Positions 24,589-33,725 are shown, counted from the first letter of the stretch. The stretch: 64,000 nucleotides of DNA from DRTC01 sp964521025 (GCA_964521025.1 CAZFPK010000002.1:1-64000), one strand, 5' to 3'. Made by a program: numbers and translations. The notes: generated by a model not told the origin, from the letters alone.

Positions 24589-26058
24589 TTATTCATATTC
24601 CTTTAACAGACCTGTTCTCTCATTGAATTCCGTGATCTTCTCATCCCATTCATCTACTTTCGCAAATTGTCTTTTCCAGTAATTATCATCATACCATTGA
24701 GCATCGAGTTCTTCGACGGTTTTTCCCTGCTGTTCGATCCAGGTAAAATATTTCAAGTTATGCATTCGCTTTTTCTCATAATAAGTCATTTCGATCATAT
24801 TATCGATTCCGATCCCCATTAAATCCGCTGTAAAAGAAATTGCTGCTTGTTTAGGATCATACTTACCGGATTTTTCTCTTTCTTCGAGCAGCCTGCTTTG
24901 ATACATTTCCATCGAATCCGTAGCAACCGTGAAAATCATATCCTGTTCATTCATTTCATAATATTTTGCCATTTTGATCGTTCCCATCAGGTTGGCGATC
25001 GAGGAAATCCCTAAAAGTTCGAGTTTATTGATAAGTTCCCGATTTATACCAATTTCTTTTTTAAGAAAGTCTTTTCCCTGCGGTTCGTTGAAAAGCCGCA
25101 TGATCTTTATATTTGGGTCGTCGTCGATTCCGGCAACCATATCCATATTTTTCAAATTATGGATCCAGGGAACATGCTTGTCGCCGATTCCTTCGATACG
25201 ATGACCTCCATAACCGTTGTAAAGAAGAGTCGGACATTGCAAAGCCTCTCCTGCACAGACTTTGAAAGATGGAAATTTTTCCCGCAGATAATCGGCACAA
25301 CCAAGAGTTCCGGCAGAACCCTGGGTCAGGAAAAGTGCTCTGAATCTTTGCTCATCCTTTTTTTCAAGATTGAATACTTCTTCCATCGCGGGTCCGGTCA
25401 CTGCATAATGCCAGAGAGCATTTCCAATTTCTTCAAACTGGTTCAGGTTGACTATCTTATCTCCGCGTTCTGCTTTCAATTCCTTGACTTTATCGTAGAT
25501 TTCTTTGACATTGCTTTCACAGCCTGGAGTTGCAAAAATTTCTGCACCCACTTTTTCCAACCATTCGAACCTTTCTTTGCTCATCTCTTCCGGTAAAACT
25601 GCGATCGAATCACATCCGAGAAGGTAGGAATCATAAGCACCACCACGGCAGTAGTTTCCAGTCGAGGGCCAAAGCGCTTTCTGGGTTGTCGGATCGAATC
25701 TGCCGCTGACAAGTTTCTCCACGAGCGGACCGAAAGTGGCTCCGACTTTATGTGCGCCAGTTGGGAAATATTTGCCAATCAGGATAAAAATTCTGGCTTT
25801 GACTCCAGATAATTCTTTTGGAATTTCAAGATAATTTACTTTTCCATAACCGCCCCCAAATTCGACTGGTTCATTTTTCCAGGTTATTCTGAAAAGGTTC
25901 AAAGAATTCAGATCCCATAATCCTATTTTTTTCAGTTTTTCCTTAATCTTTTGAGGAATCAATTCCGGATTTTTCATTTGTTTATAAGATGGAATGATGA
26001 TGTGCTTTTCGCGACATCTTTTTATCGTATTTTCCAATATTTTTTCTTTTGTGTTCAT
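24589..26058 (-). CDS. PLP-dependent beta-family enzyme
   Basis: A 489-residue protein of the fold-type II (cysteine synthase/tryptophan synthase beta) superfamily. It has the PLP lysine in PTGAHKVGATFG, a substrate/phosphate loop PSTGNYCRGGAYDS and a glycine loop LTQGSAGTLG. It is longer than cysteine synthase and unlike E. coli YgeX, so it is best called an unassigned PLP lyase/synthase. It sits between carbamate kinase and the thrC-like gene, suggesting a role in amino acid release or deamination. The start at 26058 follows AGGAG; an in-frame ATG at 26094 is in a hairpin-rich segment. Confidence 0.75.
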   Translation of the reverse strand: MNTKEKILENTIKRCREKHIIIPSYKQMKNPELIPQKIKEKLKKIGLWDLNSLNLFRITWKNEPVEFGGGYGKVNYLEIPKELSGVKARIFILIGKYFPTGAHKVGATFGPLVEKLVSGRFDPTTQKALWPSTGNYCRGGAYDSYLLGCDSIAVLPEEMSKERFEWLEKVGAEIFATPGCESNVKEIYDKVKELKAERGDKIVNLNQFEEIGNALWHYAVTGPAMEEVFNLEKKDEQRFRALFLTQGSAGTLGCADYLREKFPSFKVCAGEALQCPTLLYNGYGGHRIEGIGDKHVPWIHNLKNMDMVAGIDDDPNIKIMRLFNEPQGKDFLKKEIGINRELINKLELLGISSIANLMGTIKMAKYYEMNEQDMIFTVATDSMEMYQSRLLEEREKSGKYDPKQAAISFTADLMGIGIDNMIEMTYYEKKRMHNLKYFTWIEQQGKTVEELDAQWYDDNYWKRQFAKVDEWDEKITEFNERTGLLKEYE

Positions 26059-26074
26059 ATTTTCTCCTATCTTA

Positions 26075-26152
26075 TGGAACATCGGAATGTACAAAGCTCT
26101 TCCGATTGTTTTTAGATCAAAACATTCCGAAGTTCTACGAACATTCGGAAGT
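26075..26152. repeat. Imperfect palindromes around CATTCCGAAG
   Basis: Repeated CATCGGAATG, CTTCCGATTG, CATTCCGAAG and CATTCGGAAG blocks form two imperfect hairpins in the short gap before carbamate kinase. They resemble the small hairpins at other gaps in the window. Confidence 0.45.
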
Positions 26153-26153
26153 T

Positions 26154-27095
26154 TTACTTCACAATTCTGGTTCCAACTTTTCCTGCAACAGCATCTGCCA
26201 GCAATTCCGGAGTTGTAATGATAACTTCATTACCTCCTGCTTCCAGGAATTCGATAGCAGATTCGATCTTGGGCAGCATACTTCCAGCTTTGAAATGTCC
26301 TTCCGAGCAATACTGTTTTGCTTCCTGCAAAGTCATTTTGGAAATCGCTCGCTGATCTTCTTTCTCGAAATTCAAATAAACCTGTTCGATCGCAGTTGAG
26401 ATGATCAAATAATCCGCTTTTAGATTCTTTGCCAGTAAAGTAGATGCACGATCTTTATCTATTACAGCCGGAACTCCTTTCAAATCTCCGTTTTCATCTT
26501 CGATAACCGGAATTCCTCCACCTCCGACGGCAACAACGATAAAACCGCATTTCGCGAGAGTTTCAATCGCTTCCTGCTCGATGATCTTGATCGGAATCGG
26601 TGATGCTACAACTCTACGATAACCTCTTCCAGCATCTTCTATTATATCCCAATTAAATTGTTTTCTCTTAATTTCAGCATCCTCTTTTGTAAGGAACGGA
26701 CCGATTGGTTTCGAGGGATTTTGAAAGGCAGGATCGTTCTTATCGACCAAAACTTGAGTTATAATAGTCGCAACTTCTTTTTCAATTCCTTTTCTTTTCA
26801 GGATATTCCCGACAGCCTGCTGGATCTGGTATCCGATCGCACCTTCAGTATCTGCCCCAGCAGAAGGAACCGGAACTTCGTGTAACTGACCTTTTGATAA
26901 TTCCGATCTTAACAATATGAATCCAACTTGCGGACCATTTCCGTGTGTAACAATGACATTTATTCCCTGCTCGATCAATTTTACGATATGCTTTGATGTT
27001 TCGTAAATACAATCATATTGATCTTCAACAGTTTGATGCTCTTTATCTTTGATGAGAGAATTTCCCCCGATCGCTAAAATCGCTAATTTTGACAT
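26154..27095 (-). CDS. arcC: Carbamate kinase
   Basis: A 313-residue amino-acid-kinase family protein making ATP and carbamate from carbamoyl phosphate and ADP. The signatures are AILAIGGNSL at the N-terminus, VTHGNGPQVGFILLRSE, CGFIVVAVGGGGIPV and DKDRASTLLAKNL. Length and motifs are complete. With the two carbamoyltransferases upstream on the same strand it forms a substrate-level phosphorylation module, as in arginine, agmatine or purine fermentation. Confidence 0.95.
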   Translation of the reverse strand: MSKLAILAIGGNSLIKDKEHQTVEDQYDCIYETSKHIVKLIEQGINVIVTHGNGPQVGFILLRSELSKGQLHEVPVPSAGADTEGAIGYQIQQAVGNILKRKGIEKEVATIITQVLVDKNDPAFQNPSKPIGPFLTKEDAEIKRKQFNWDIIEDAGRGYRRVVASPIPIKIIEQEAIETLAKCGFIVVAVGGGGIPVIEDENGDLKGVPAVIDKDRASTLLAKNLKADYLIISTAIEQVYLNFEKEDQRAISKMTLQEAKQYCSEGHFKAGSMLPKIESAIEFLEAGGNEVIITTPELLADAVAGKVGTRIVK

Positions 27096-27109
27096 TTGAT
27101 TTCCTCCTT

Positions 27110-27330
27110 AACTCATCCCCCAATCCCTTCTCTTAAAAAGAGAATGGGAGTTTTTAACGGAATGAGTATTTTCTATATTATTAATTTATGAATGATCCTC
27201 TTCTCTAATTACTCAAAGCACATGTTCTTATCACACCGGTGAATTTTAAAAGAAACGGTTATTTTAAATTAATAAAAATTCTTTTTTCCTTAATTCTCCC
27301 TCTCTTTTTAAGAGAGGGCTGGGGTGAGTT
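27110..27330. repeat. Inverted pair of AACTCA-CCC palindromes
   Basis: Two diverged copies of a 41-base sequence face each other at 27110-27150 and 27290-27330, each with an internal TCTCTTAAAAAGAGA-like palindrome and GGGAG/CTCCC arms. The second abuts the carbamoyltransferase stop. The DNA between them is A/T-rich with no gene. Confidence 0.65.
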
Positions 27331-28366
27331 ATATTTCCACTTTCATTCCGGCAATGGTCATCGCCATTATTGCTTTTTGGGTATGAAGCCGATTTTCAGC
27401 AATATCTATAATGATGGAATTCGGTCCGCTGGCAACTTCATCAGTAACCTCTTTCCCTCGATCGACCGGCATTGGATGAATGTAAAGAGCGTTATTGGTT
27501 CTTTTCATTCTCTCTCGATTACAGATCCAATCTGTCAATTTACTGGCTCTGGCAATTTCCGTTTTTTTCCCAATCTCATAAAAATCCGGACCAAACCAGT
27601 TGCGGGAATATACGAATTCCACATCTTTTGTATAACCTTCATCCGGATCGTTGATGATCTCGAATTTGCTGCCGTTCGCTTGGCAGTTTACTTTTACTTT
27701 TTCAATCTCATCGTGCGGAAGATCATAACCTTTCGGGAAAGCCAGTTTCACATTCATTCCCAAACGAGAGGTAATAAGCAGATTTTCGTGAACCGAGCAA
27801 TATGAACGAGCGAGTGCTCCATGTGCCCAAGTCATTAGAACAGTTTTTCCTTCCAACTCCCCTTTGTGTTCCTGCATTCCCATAACATCGGATAATCCCT
27901 GGCAGGGATGATATTTGTCGTCCGCCATATTAATGATGGGTGCGTCCATCCACTTTGCGTATTCACGAAGTAAAGCATTTCCATCTCCATAGTTTTCAAC
28001 AGATGTCTCCAAAATCCTGATACCCATCCCGCAAGCATAACGATCGAGAACTTTGGCAGCATCTTCTATAGTTTCACCTGCTTGGACTTCTACTCCGCTG
28101 CTGGTTTTTTTCAAACGCATTGTTTTAGGTTCAAGGAATTGAGCGTGTCCGCCCAGTTCGGTCGCTGCTGCTTCAAAGGAAATCCTGGTTCTCAATGATG
28201 GATTGTAGAAAAACATCAGGAAAGTTTTGTCCTTCAAGAGTTGATTAAATTTTTCTCCATATCTATCTGCTTTCATCTCTTTTGCCAGTTTCAGAAGAGC
28301 GTGTATTTCCTGCACTGATAATTCCTGTGTACAGATCATATCTTTTCCTTTTAAGTCTATTTGCAT
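27329..28366 (-). CDS. Carbamoyltransferase, paralogue B
   Basis: A 345-residue ATCase/OTCase-superfamily enzyme. The carbamoyl-phosphate loop is SLRTRISFE (about 55-63); HPCQGLSDV is the usual HPxQ element, and the C-terminal IHPMPVDRGKEVTDE replaces the HCLP-type motif of ornithine enzymes. The second-substrate region (TWAHGALARSYCSVHEN) is closer to acetylornithine/YgeW-like knotted transferases than to classic ornithine transcarbamoylase. It probably breaks down or forms a carbamoylated intermediate, feeding carbamate kinase. The substrate is unproven. Confidence 0.78.
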   Translation of the reverse strand: MQIDLKGKDMICTQELSVQEIHALLKLAKEMKADRYGEKFNQLLKDKTFLMFFYNPSLRTRISFEAAATELGGHAQFLEPKTMRLKKTSSGVEVQAGETIEDAAKVLDRYACGMGIRILETSVENYGDGNALLREYAKWMDAPIINMADDKYHPCQGLSDVMGMQEHKGELEGKTVLMTWAHGALARSYCSVHENLLITSRLGMNVKLAFPKGYDLPHDEIEKVKVNCQANGSKFEIINDPDEGYTKDVEFVYSRNWFGPDFYEIGKKTEIARASKLTDWICNRERMKRTNNALYIHPMPVDRGKEVTDEVASGPNSIIIDIAENRLHTQKAIMAMTIAGMKVEI

Positions 28367-28382
28367 AATTTCTCCTGTATCA

Positions 28383-28460
28383 CCACCGTCTCGGTGGTTT
28401 TTTCATTTACACTTTTGTATTTTCCCATCGGGACGATGGGGATACTGTAGTTACACTACA
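28383..28460. repeat. Three short hairpins between paralogues
   Basis: CCACCG/CGGTGG (28383-28397), CCCATCG-GGA-CGATGGG (28424-28440) and TGTAG/CTACA (28446-28460) fill the gap between the two carbamoyltransferase genes. None has a T-run on the minus strand, so they could separate or stabilise transcripts rather than terminate them. Confidence 0.6.
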
Positions 28461-28568
28461 CTTTTTTCATGGTAAAGTATGAATTTAGTGGACTTATTTT
28501 TATACCCTCCAATTAATTGGATGTTGAAAAAACTTCACAAGTTGTTAAAACTTATTAAGTTTTCATAT

Positions 28569-29645
28569 TTACAATCTCCCACCCATCAAAAGAGCCATGA
28601 CCGCTTTTTGAGCATGCAGACGATTTTCCGCTTCATCATAAACAACACTTTGCGGTCCGTCGATCACAGCATCGGTAACTTCCATATCTCGATCTGCGGG
28701 AAGACAGTGCATGTAAATTCCGTTTTTATCGATCAGTTTCATTTTCTTTTCATCGCAAATCCAATTTTTGTTTCGCTCAAAAAGGTCTTTCATGCCAGCC
28801 AGGTTTTCTTCTTTTATTTTCTTACCTGATTCATCTACTCGAGCAAAATAATCCATTGCTCCCCAGGATTTCGGATAAACAACATGCGCATTCTCAAAGG
28901 CTGCTTCCATATCATCGGTTTCATCAAAAGTGCTGCCGTTTTGGCTAGCATATTCTTTGCATTTTGCAGCAACTTTCGGGTCTAGCTGGAATCCATTCGG
29001 TCGCGCCAGAACTACATCCATTCCCAACAGAGAAGGTGCGAGAGCCAGACTTTGCGGAACCGCGAAAGGTTTAGCAGTCGAACCTGAATAAGCCCAACTG
29101 ATCACGAATTTTTTCCCTTTGAATTCTCCGAATTTCTCTTTGATCGTCAACATATCCGCAAGTGCCTGACACGGATGATAAATATCGCATTCCATATTGA
29201 TGATCGGAATATCGGAATAATGAGCGAATTCCTTCATTGTCTCATGAGCAAATCCGTAGATCCATTGCGATGGTGCGCCATACATTCTGATCGCAATCGC
29301 ATCTCCGGTTCTACTCAAAACTTGGGCAACATCGCAGATCCTTTCGGTTTTGTATGGAATTTCAAATCCTTTGCGAGCCGGAGTGTAAGTTTTACCCGGT
29401 TCCAGATCGACATGAAATCCTCCAAGTTGCTGGATTCCAGCGGCAAATGTGCTTCTGGTTCGCAGTGAACTATTAAAAAACATCGTGTAGAGTGTCTTCC
29501 CTCTCAGAATATGGGAAGTGTCTTCATTCAAAGCATATTTGGTTTTCAAATCTTCTGCTAATCTTAATAGAGATTCCCATTCCTCTTTCGTATAATCGAT
29601 CTCCGGACTGAGCCAGTCCCTTCCTAAGAATTTATTTGAACGCAT
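28569..29645 (-). CDS. YgeW-like carbamoyltransferase, paralogue A
   Basis: A 358-residue carbamoyltransferase with SSLRTRSTFAAGIQQLGG (carbamoyl-phosphate loop), INMECDIYHPCQALADM, ISWAYSGSTAKPFAVPQ, VVYPKSWGAMDYF and YMHCLPADRDMEVTD. The AYS..KP..VPQ and YPKSW elements match the knotted YgeW-type enzymes of purine-catabolic loci as I recall them. It is probably the first gene of the block, with GGAGG upstream of the start. The true substrate of YgeW-type enzymes is not settled. Confidence 0.8.
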   Translation of the reverse strand: MRSNKFLGRDWLSPEIDYTKEEWESLLRLAEDLKTKYALNEDTSHILRGKTLYTMFFNSSLRTRSTFAAGIQQLGGFHVDLEPGKTYTPARKGFEIPYKTERICDVAQVLSRTGDAIAIRMYGAPSQWIYGFAHETMKEFAHYSDIPIINMECDIYHPCQALADMLTIKEKFGEFKGKKFVISWAYSGSTAKPFAVPQSLALAPSLLGMDVVLARPNGFQLDPKVAAKCKEYASQNGSTFDETDDMEAAFENAHVVYPKSWGAMDYFARVDESGKKIKEENLAGMKDLFERNKNWICDEKKMKLIDKNGIYMHCLPADRDMEVTDAVIDGPQSVVYDEAENRLHAQKAVMALLMGGRL

Positions 29646-29881
29646 AGTTCCTCCTTTTTGAAATTTAATATTGAATATTGAAAATTGAATATTTTTTGAG
29701 TTTAATAATGGACGAAGAAATTATTTGGATAAGAAGATGCAGGATAATCTGCGGATTTTATAAATTCTTAATAGCATATTGGGAATTTCTAAAGATCGCA
29801 TTTATCCTTTCTCCCTTTTTTAGATTCATTTTTGGGTGTTATTTCTCGAAAGATGGGAATTGTGTCAAATAAGTTTTTTTC

Positions 29882-29918
29882 AAAAAAAAAGCAGTCATAT
29901 TATTAAAATGACCGCTTA
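29882..29918 (-). terminator. Rho-independent terminator
   Basis: On the minus strand AAGCGGTCAT pairs with ATGACTGCTT (one G-T pair) and is followed by eight Ts, just downstream of the lipoprotein gene ending at 29937. Confidence 0.85.
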
Positions 29919-29936
29919 AAAAGTTTACCATTAAGA

Positions 29937-30332
29937 TTATTCAGTTTGCCACTGGAATTCTAATAATATTTCTGATGTCAAAGCGATATTAAAATCTTCT
30001 TGATTATCTTCGCTATCTATGTATGTTTCTGTATAAGTAGAACCAGCAGCGAGATCAAAATCCAAAGAAATCCAATCAGTCCAGAAATATTCAGTTTCAC
30101 TTTCTGGTTTAAAGCCAATTCTTCCTTGAATGTTAATTGCTTTTGCATTTCCCGAATTTTTTAGTGTATATGTGATCATATATTCAAAATTTTCTGCATC
30201 CAATACTTCGATAAAAGCTTCCACAAATTCCAAAACTGCTTCTTTAGTAGGTTCGGTAGAGTCTTTACTACAACCAAGAGAAGCTAAAATGATTAGCATA
30301 ATAAGACCAATAAAAATCGTTTTGATTCTCAT
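29937..30332 (-). CDS. Small lipoprotein
   Basis: A 131-residue protein with a lipoprotein signal (LILASLGC, Cys21) and one compact beta-rich domain (YMITYTLKNSGNAKAINIQG, TYTETYIDSEDNQEDF), similar in style to FxLYD-type domains. It is monocistronic with its own terminator. Its function is unknown. Confidence 0.7.
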   Translation of the reverse strand: MRIKTIFIGLIMLIILASLGCSKDSTEPTKEAVLEFVEAFIEVLDAENFEYMITYTLKNSGNAKAINIQGRIGFKPESETEYFWTDWISLDFDLAAGSTYTETYIDSEDNQEDFNIALTSEILLEFQWQTE

Positions 30333-30556
30333 TTTTTACTCCTTTTTTATTTTCCATACACCTCGTCAATAGGCTCTGTGTCACCCATTTTTTCATTTTC
30401 ATGTCCCGGGATACTGCCTTTTCCTTTTTGTTTTCAATTTCTTGTTACCCTCCTCTCATTTTACACCTCTTCTTGATTTCTTTAATTATGGAATATTGCA
30501 TTCTTAATTTATCTAATTGTATAAATAAAAAAAGGACGCAACTTCCGTTACATCCT

Positions 30557-30665
30557 ATTCAGAGGTACTGGCATACCCGACTAGCAAGACATAAGAAAGT
30601 GCGTCCCAGCGGGACGCATCCTTCATATTCATTCTGCTAGTCTGAAAATTGCCAGTTTTCTGAAT
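30557..30665. repeat. Long nested hairpin
   Basis: Three inverted repeats lie in nested order: ATTCAGA with TCTGAAT plus ACTGGC with GCCAGT (30557-30572 with 30651-30665), GACTAGCA (30579-30586) with TGCTAGTC (30635-30642), and the apical GCGTCCC-AGC-GGGACGC (30601-30617). Together they fold into one hairpin of about 109 bases. It is intergenic, has no coding potential and no T-run, so it is either a structured RNA or a mobile palindromic unit. The remaining DNA from 30333 to 30894 shows nothing else. Confidence 0.7.
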
Positions 30666-30894
30666 AGAACAAATAAAAATTCAGCGAAAAATTTCTATTT
30701 AAAATTTCAAAATAGTCAGGTCATTTTTTCCTCTTTTTTTCTCTAACAAAGTTTCATTAAAATTTATGGTGCAATATCTTCTATTCTTCTTATATGCGTC
30801 AATCTTTATATTATAAAAAATCGATTTTTTTTAGATATTTTTTTATAAGGTGTTAATATCCTCTCTACTCTTTCTTTTATTCTATTGTTTTTTT

Positions 30895-31137
30895 TTACAA
30901 CAATTTTACTAAAGCAGTAATAATAGCAATACTAGCAGCTAACATTGCGCCAAACCTTATTGTGAGATCGTGTTTTAAACGCAACTCTAATTCTTTTAAA
31001 TCTCGTTTTGTAGCAAGATTTTCATCGATAACGCTTGCTAATTCTTCTGCTTGTACTTCAGCCTGTTCTTCGGTAAAGCCGACTGCTTTTAGTTTTTTTG
31101 CATAAGCCAAAGTATCGAATAAAATAGATTTATTCAT
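30895..31137 (-). CDS. DUF1640-like coiled-coil protein
   Basis: An 80-residue protein with FDTLAYAKKLKAVGFTEEQA, a helical region (TKRDLKELELRLKHDL) and a C-terminal membrane helix (FGAMLAASIAIITALVKLL). This is the DUF1640/CCDC90-type layout. Such genes often sit next to TA loci in bacteria, and here a decayed ParE pair is adjacent. Function is not established. Confidence 0.75.
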   Translation of the reverse strand: MNKSILFDTLAYAKKLKAVGFTEEQAEVQAEELASVIDENLATKRDLKELELRLKHDLTIRFGAMLAASIAIITALVKLL

Positions 31138-31219
31138 TATCCAATCTCCATTATAAATTTTCTAATACGACATTCTAAACGCTGAATTTACTGTCAATAT
31201 TTTTATCGAATCATCACGT

Positions 31220-31483
31220 TTACAAAATCTCAACTCGTATGAATGATGTTCAATATAACAATCTTATTTTCATATAAATGATATACAATCCTATAATTTC
31301 CAGAATGTCCTCTTGATCGTATTCAGGTACAATTCTTCCAATATTTGGGAAGACCTTGAGTCTTTCAACATGGTGAATTACATTTTCAGTAAAAATTTTA
31401 GAGTAATTCTTTGAATCGAAAGAAATATAATCCTTAATTGCTTAAAGACTTTCCAACGCAGGATCCGACCAATCTAATCTCAT
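31220..31483 (-). pseudogene. Decayed ParE-type toxin
   Basis: From the ATG at 31483 the frame reads MRLDWSDPALESL, a TAA, then AIKDYISFDSKNYSKIFTEN, VERLKVFPNIGRIVPEYD and EIIGLYIIYMKIRLLY, a further stop and a short tail ending at 31220. This is the ParE pattern (W...A...L..I..YI, FP..GR.VPE). Two internal stops and probable base loss in the R-E-I/Y-R-I-IY region show it is dead. Confidence 0.8.
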
Positions 31484-31659
31484 TATTCTATAAATCTCTT
31501 TTTTACCTCTTCATGAGAAACAACTTTTCCTTCTGCTTCTGCTCTCAATCCGTCTTGAATCTTTTTGACAACATAAAGTTCATAAAAAACCGTTTCCCAA
31601 TTTATACTTTGGGGAAGAATACTGATCGTTTTTTATACTATTTGTTTTATTATTTCCAT
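31483..31659 (-). pseudogene. Decayed antitoxin of ParE pair
   Basis: The start MEIIKQIV runs into a stop, and a one-base shift restores ILPQSINWETVFYELYVVKK and IQDGLRAEAEGKVVSHEEVK, ending RFIE. The C-terminal GL..AE.GKVVSHEEVK.RF pattern is typical of small antitoxins paired with ParE toxins. Its stop overlaps the toxin start (TAATG). Confidence 0.7.
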
Positions 31660-31718
31660 ATTATCTTCATTTTCTCCTTTTGAACCTAAAGCATTATCTT
31701 AAAATTATGGAAATTCTG

Positions 31719-33722
31719 TCAACCAAGTTTTATCTTACCCAAAATTTCGCAAATATTATCGATCACGATCGCGGTATCGATATGCGACATCCGTAGATAG
31801 GACGAGAATCTTTTCTTGAAATAATATCCCATCCCATGTTTCATATAGCCGGTCATAAGCAGGACAATATCTACATCTTTCGGATTTTTCCTGGGAATTT
31901 TTGTTGTTATAAAAGCAGCTGCTCCTAATTCTTCAAATGCATTTATCAGAGAATCTGCTTTGCTGGAAGTGATAAAATTAGCGACTATCAGGAAACTCTT
32001 TTCTTTGAGCACTGTCTTATCCAACTCGATTCCTGCTTTTTCCTCATCTTTTGCAGAATCGAGGAGCGAGTCGGCAGCAATCTTGTCGGTAAAACTTTCC
32101 ATCAACTCAGATTCAACTTCTCCAAATTTCCTATTTGAGATCAAATCCAGATATCTGTCTCTTTTTTCCCATTTGATTTTTTTTTCTTTTAATTCGTATA
32201 AGATCGAACGGGTCGAACATAATTCATTTTCCTTAAAACCACCGATGGAATTACTTATTTCAGTGAGTTTTGTATTATCCGGAAGTAGATTTCGGAGTAA
32301 GAAATGATTCTGTTTTCTTAGAATGTTCAGATAGGTTTGATTTTGATTTTTACCGAAACATGCGATAAATTCCTGATCATAAGCAAAATCTTTCAACAAA
32401 GATTCGAATTCAAAAAAATGTGAATGATATTTGGAGGGAAGTTTTTCCAGGAATTTATCAAAAGGAGATAATGGTTTTTTCTTTTCTGTTTTTTCAAAAA
32501 GTCTTTCCTTACTTAATTGCTTCAGGCTAATATTTGATATGTCCTTCAAATAAACCAGGTTTGCATTTACATTATTTTGCTGTTTCCTGTTTAATCCTAA
32601 AAATTCGTAAAAGTGCTTTATAAGAAATTCTCTTCCGGCAAAAGAAGAACTTTGATAGAAATTCGTTCTTTCCAGGCAATAGATCCTTGCTTCCCTTTTA
32701 CCTTCATAATGCAGGATATTTTTCAATTTTCTTTCGTTGATTGAATCCGGTTTTTGCCAATTTCCAACAAATTTTTGTAGTTTTTCCTCTTTCTTTTTTT
32801 CAATGAATTTCTTATATTCCTGTTTGAAATGTTTCCTGATCTTGTGTTCATTTTTGGGCAGGAACAAAGTCGTATAATGCCACCAATGGTACATTTTCAT
32901 CCCGGAATTGAAGCGATAACCGAAAGAGAGCAGGTCTTTCCAGCCGAGAAGATACGAACCAAAAACTCCCAGCAGAATCATTAATGACGACATTCCTTTC
33001 AAAAAAAAATGTTCGAACCGCCAGATCCGTTTGTAAACCTGATGATAATGTTCCCTGCTTTGAAAATGATCCATTATCAAGGGAAACTGCATTTTGAAAG
33101 GGATTATCAACTCGATCACTTCCAGTAGCGGAATGTATTTATGATAACCGTTTTTCAACCACAAATAGTCGGATATTTTTTCGGACAAAATTCCTTTTTG
33201 CAGTAAAAAAAGCATTTCTTTATCGGATAATACTTCCTTTTCCGCTAAAGATAACAATCGGGTCTTTCCTTCCCCTGTTTCATATTCGGCAAATTTTTTT
33301 AAATCGTCAGATAATTTATTTCTGAGTACGGAAAATAAAATATCAATCTTATCGAGAGTATCAGCAACTCCGAATTGTCGGATAAAATCATCACTGAAAC
33401 CGGAATATATCCAAAAATCTTTGGGAGAACTGCGGCAGACAGTGAATTTCCCGCTTTTTTTAGTTTGGATATAATGCAGAATGATCTCTTCTCCTTCGAC
33501 ATTTCCCCAATGAGTGAATGACTGATCGAGAATGATCGGGATTTTTATTTTCTGACCTTTATAACTAACTTGAGTTTTTTGTAATTGGTAAATGTAATTT
33601 GTCCATTTATCAGGTTCTCTTTTGAGTTCCAGGTCCAGATAAAAGAAATTGGAGAGAATCCAGGCGACTAAACCCAGCGGAATGAATATCGGTAAGATCA
33701 AACGGATTGGAAATTTATTCAT
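31719..33722 (-). CDS. Large membrane protein of unknown function
   Basis: A 667-residue protein with an N-terminal membrane helix (about residues 8-28), a second around 245-265 (MSSLMILLGVFGSYLL) and a long, basic cytosolic half. The last 100 residues (SFLIVANFITSSKADSLINA, DVDIVLLMTGYMKHGMGY) resemble a DUF2325-like Rossmann fold, which I judge only a possibility. It is rich in Lys, Phe and Tyr. It lies three bases after the lipoprotein gene at 33726, so the two are one operon. No closer assignment is possible. Confidence 0.55.
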   Translation of the reverse strand: MNKFPIRLILPIFIPLGLVAWILSNFFYLDLELKREPDKWTNYIYQLQKTQVSYKGQKIKIPIILDQSFTHWGNVEGEEIILHYIQTKKSGKFTVCRSSPKDFWIYSGFSDDFIRQFGVADTLDKIDILFSVLRNKLSDDLKKFAEYETGEGKTRLLSLAEKEVLSDKEMLFLLQKGILSEKISDYLWLKNGYHKYIPLLEVIELIIPFKMQFPLIMDHFQSREHYHQVYKRIWRFEHFFLKGMSSLMILLGVFGSYLLGWKDLLSFGYRFNSGMKMYHWWHYTTLFLPKNEHKIRKHFKQEYKKFIEKKKEEKLQKFVGNWQKPDSINERKLKNILHYEGKREARIYCLERTNFYQSSSFAGREFLIKHFYEFLGLNRKQQNNVNANLVYLKDISNISLKQLSKERLFEKTEKKKPLSPFDKFLEKLPSKYHSHFFEFESLLKDFAYDQEFIACFGKNQNQTYLNILRKQNHFLLRNLLPDNTKLTEISNSIGGFKENELCSTRSILYELKEKKIKWEKRDRYLDLISNRKFGEVESELMESFTDKIAADSLLDSAKDEEKAGIELDKTVLKEKSFLIVANFITSSKADSLINAFEELGAAAFITTKIPRKNPKDVDIVLLMTGYMKHGMGYYFKKRFSSYLRMSHIDTAIVIDNICEILGKIKLG

Positions 33723-33725
33723 TAT

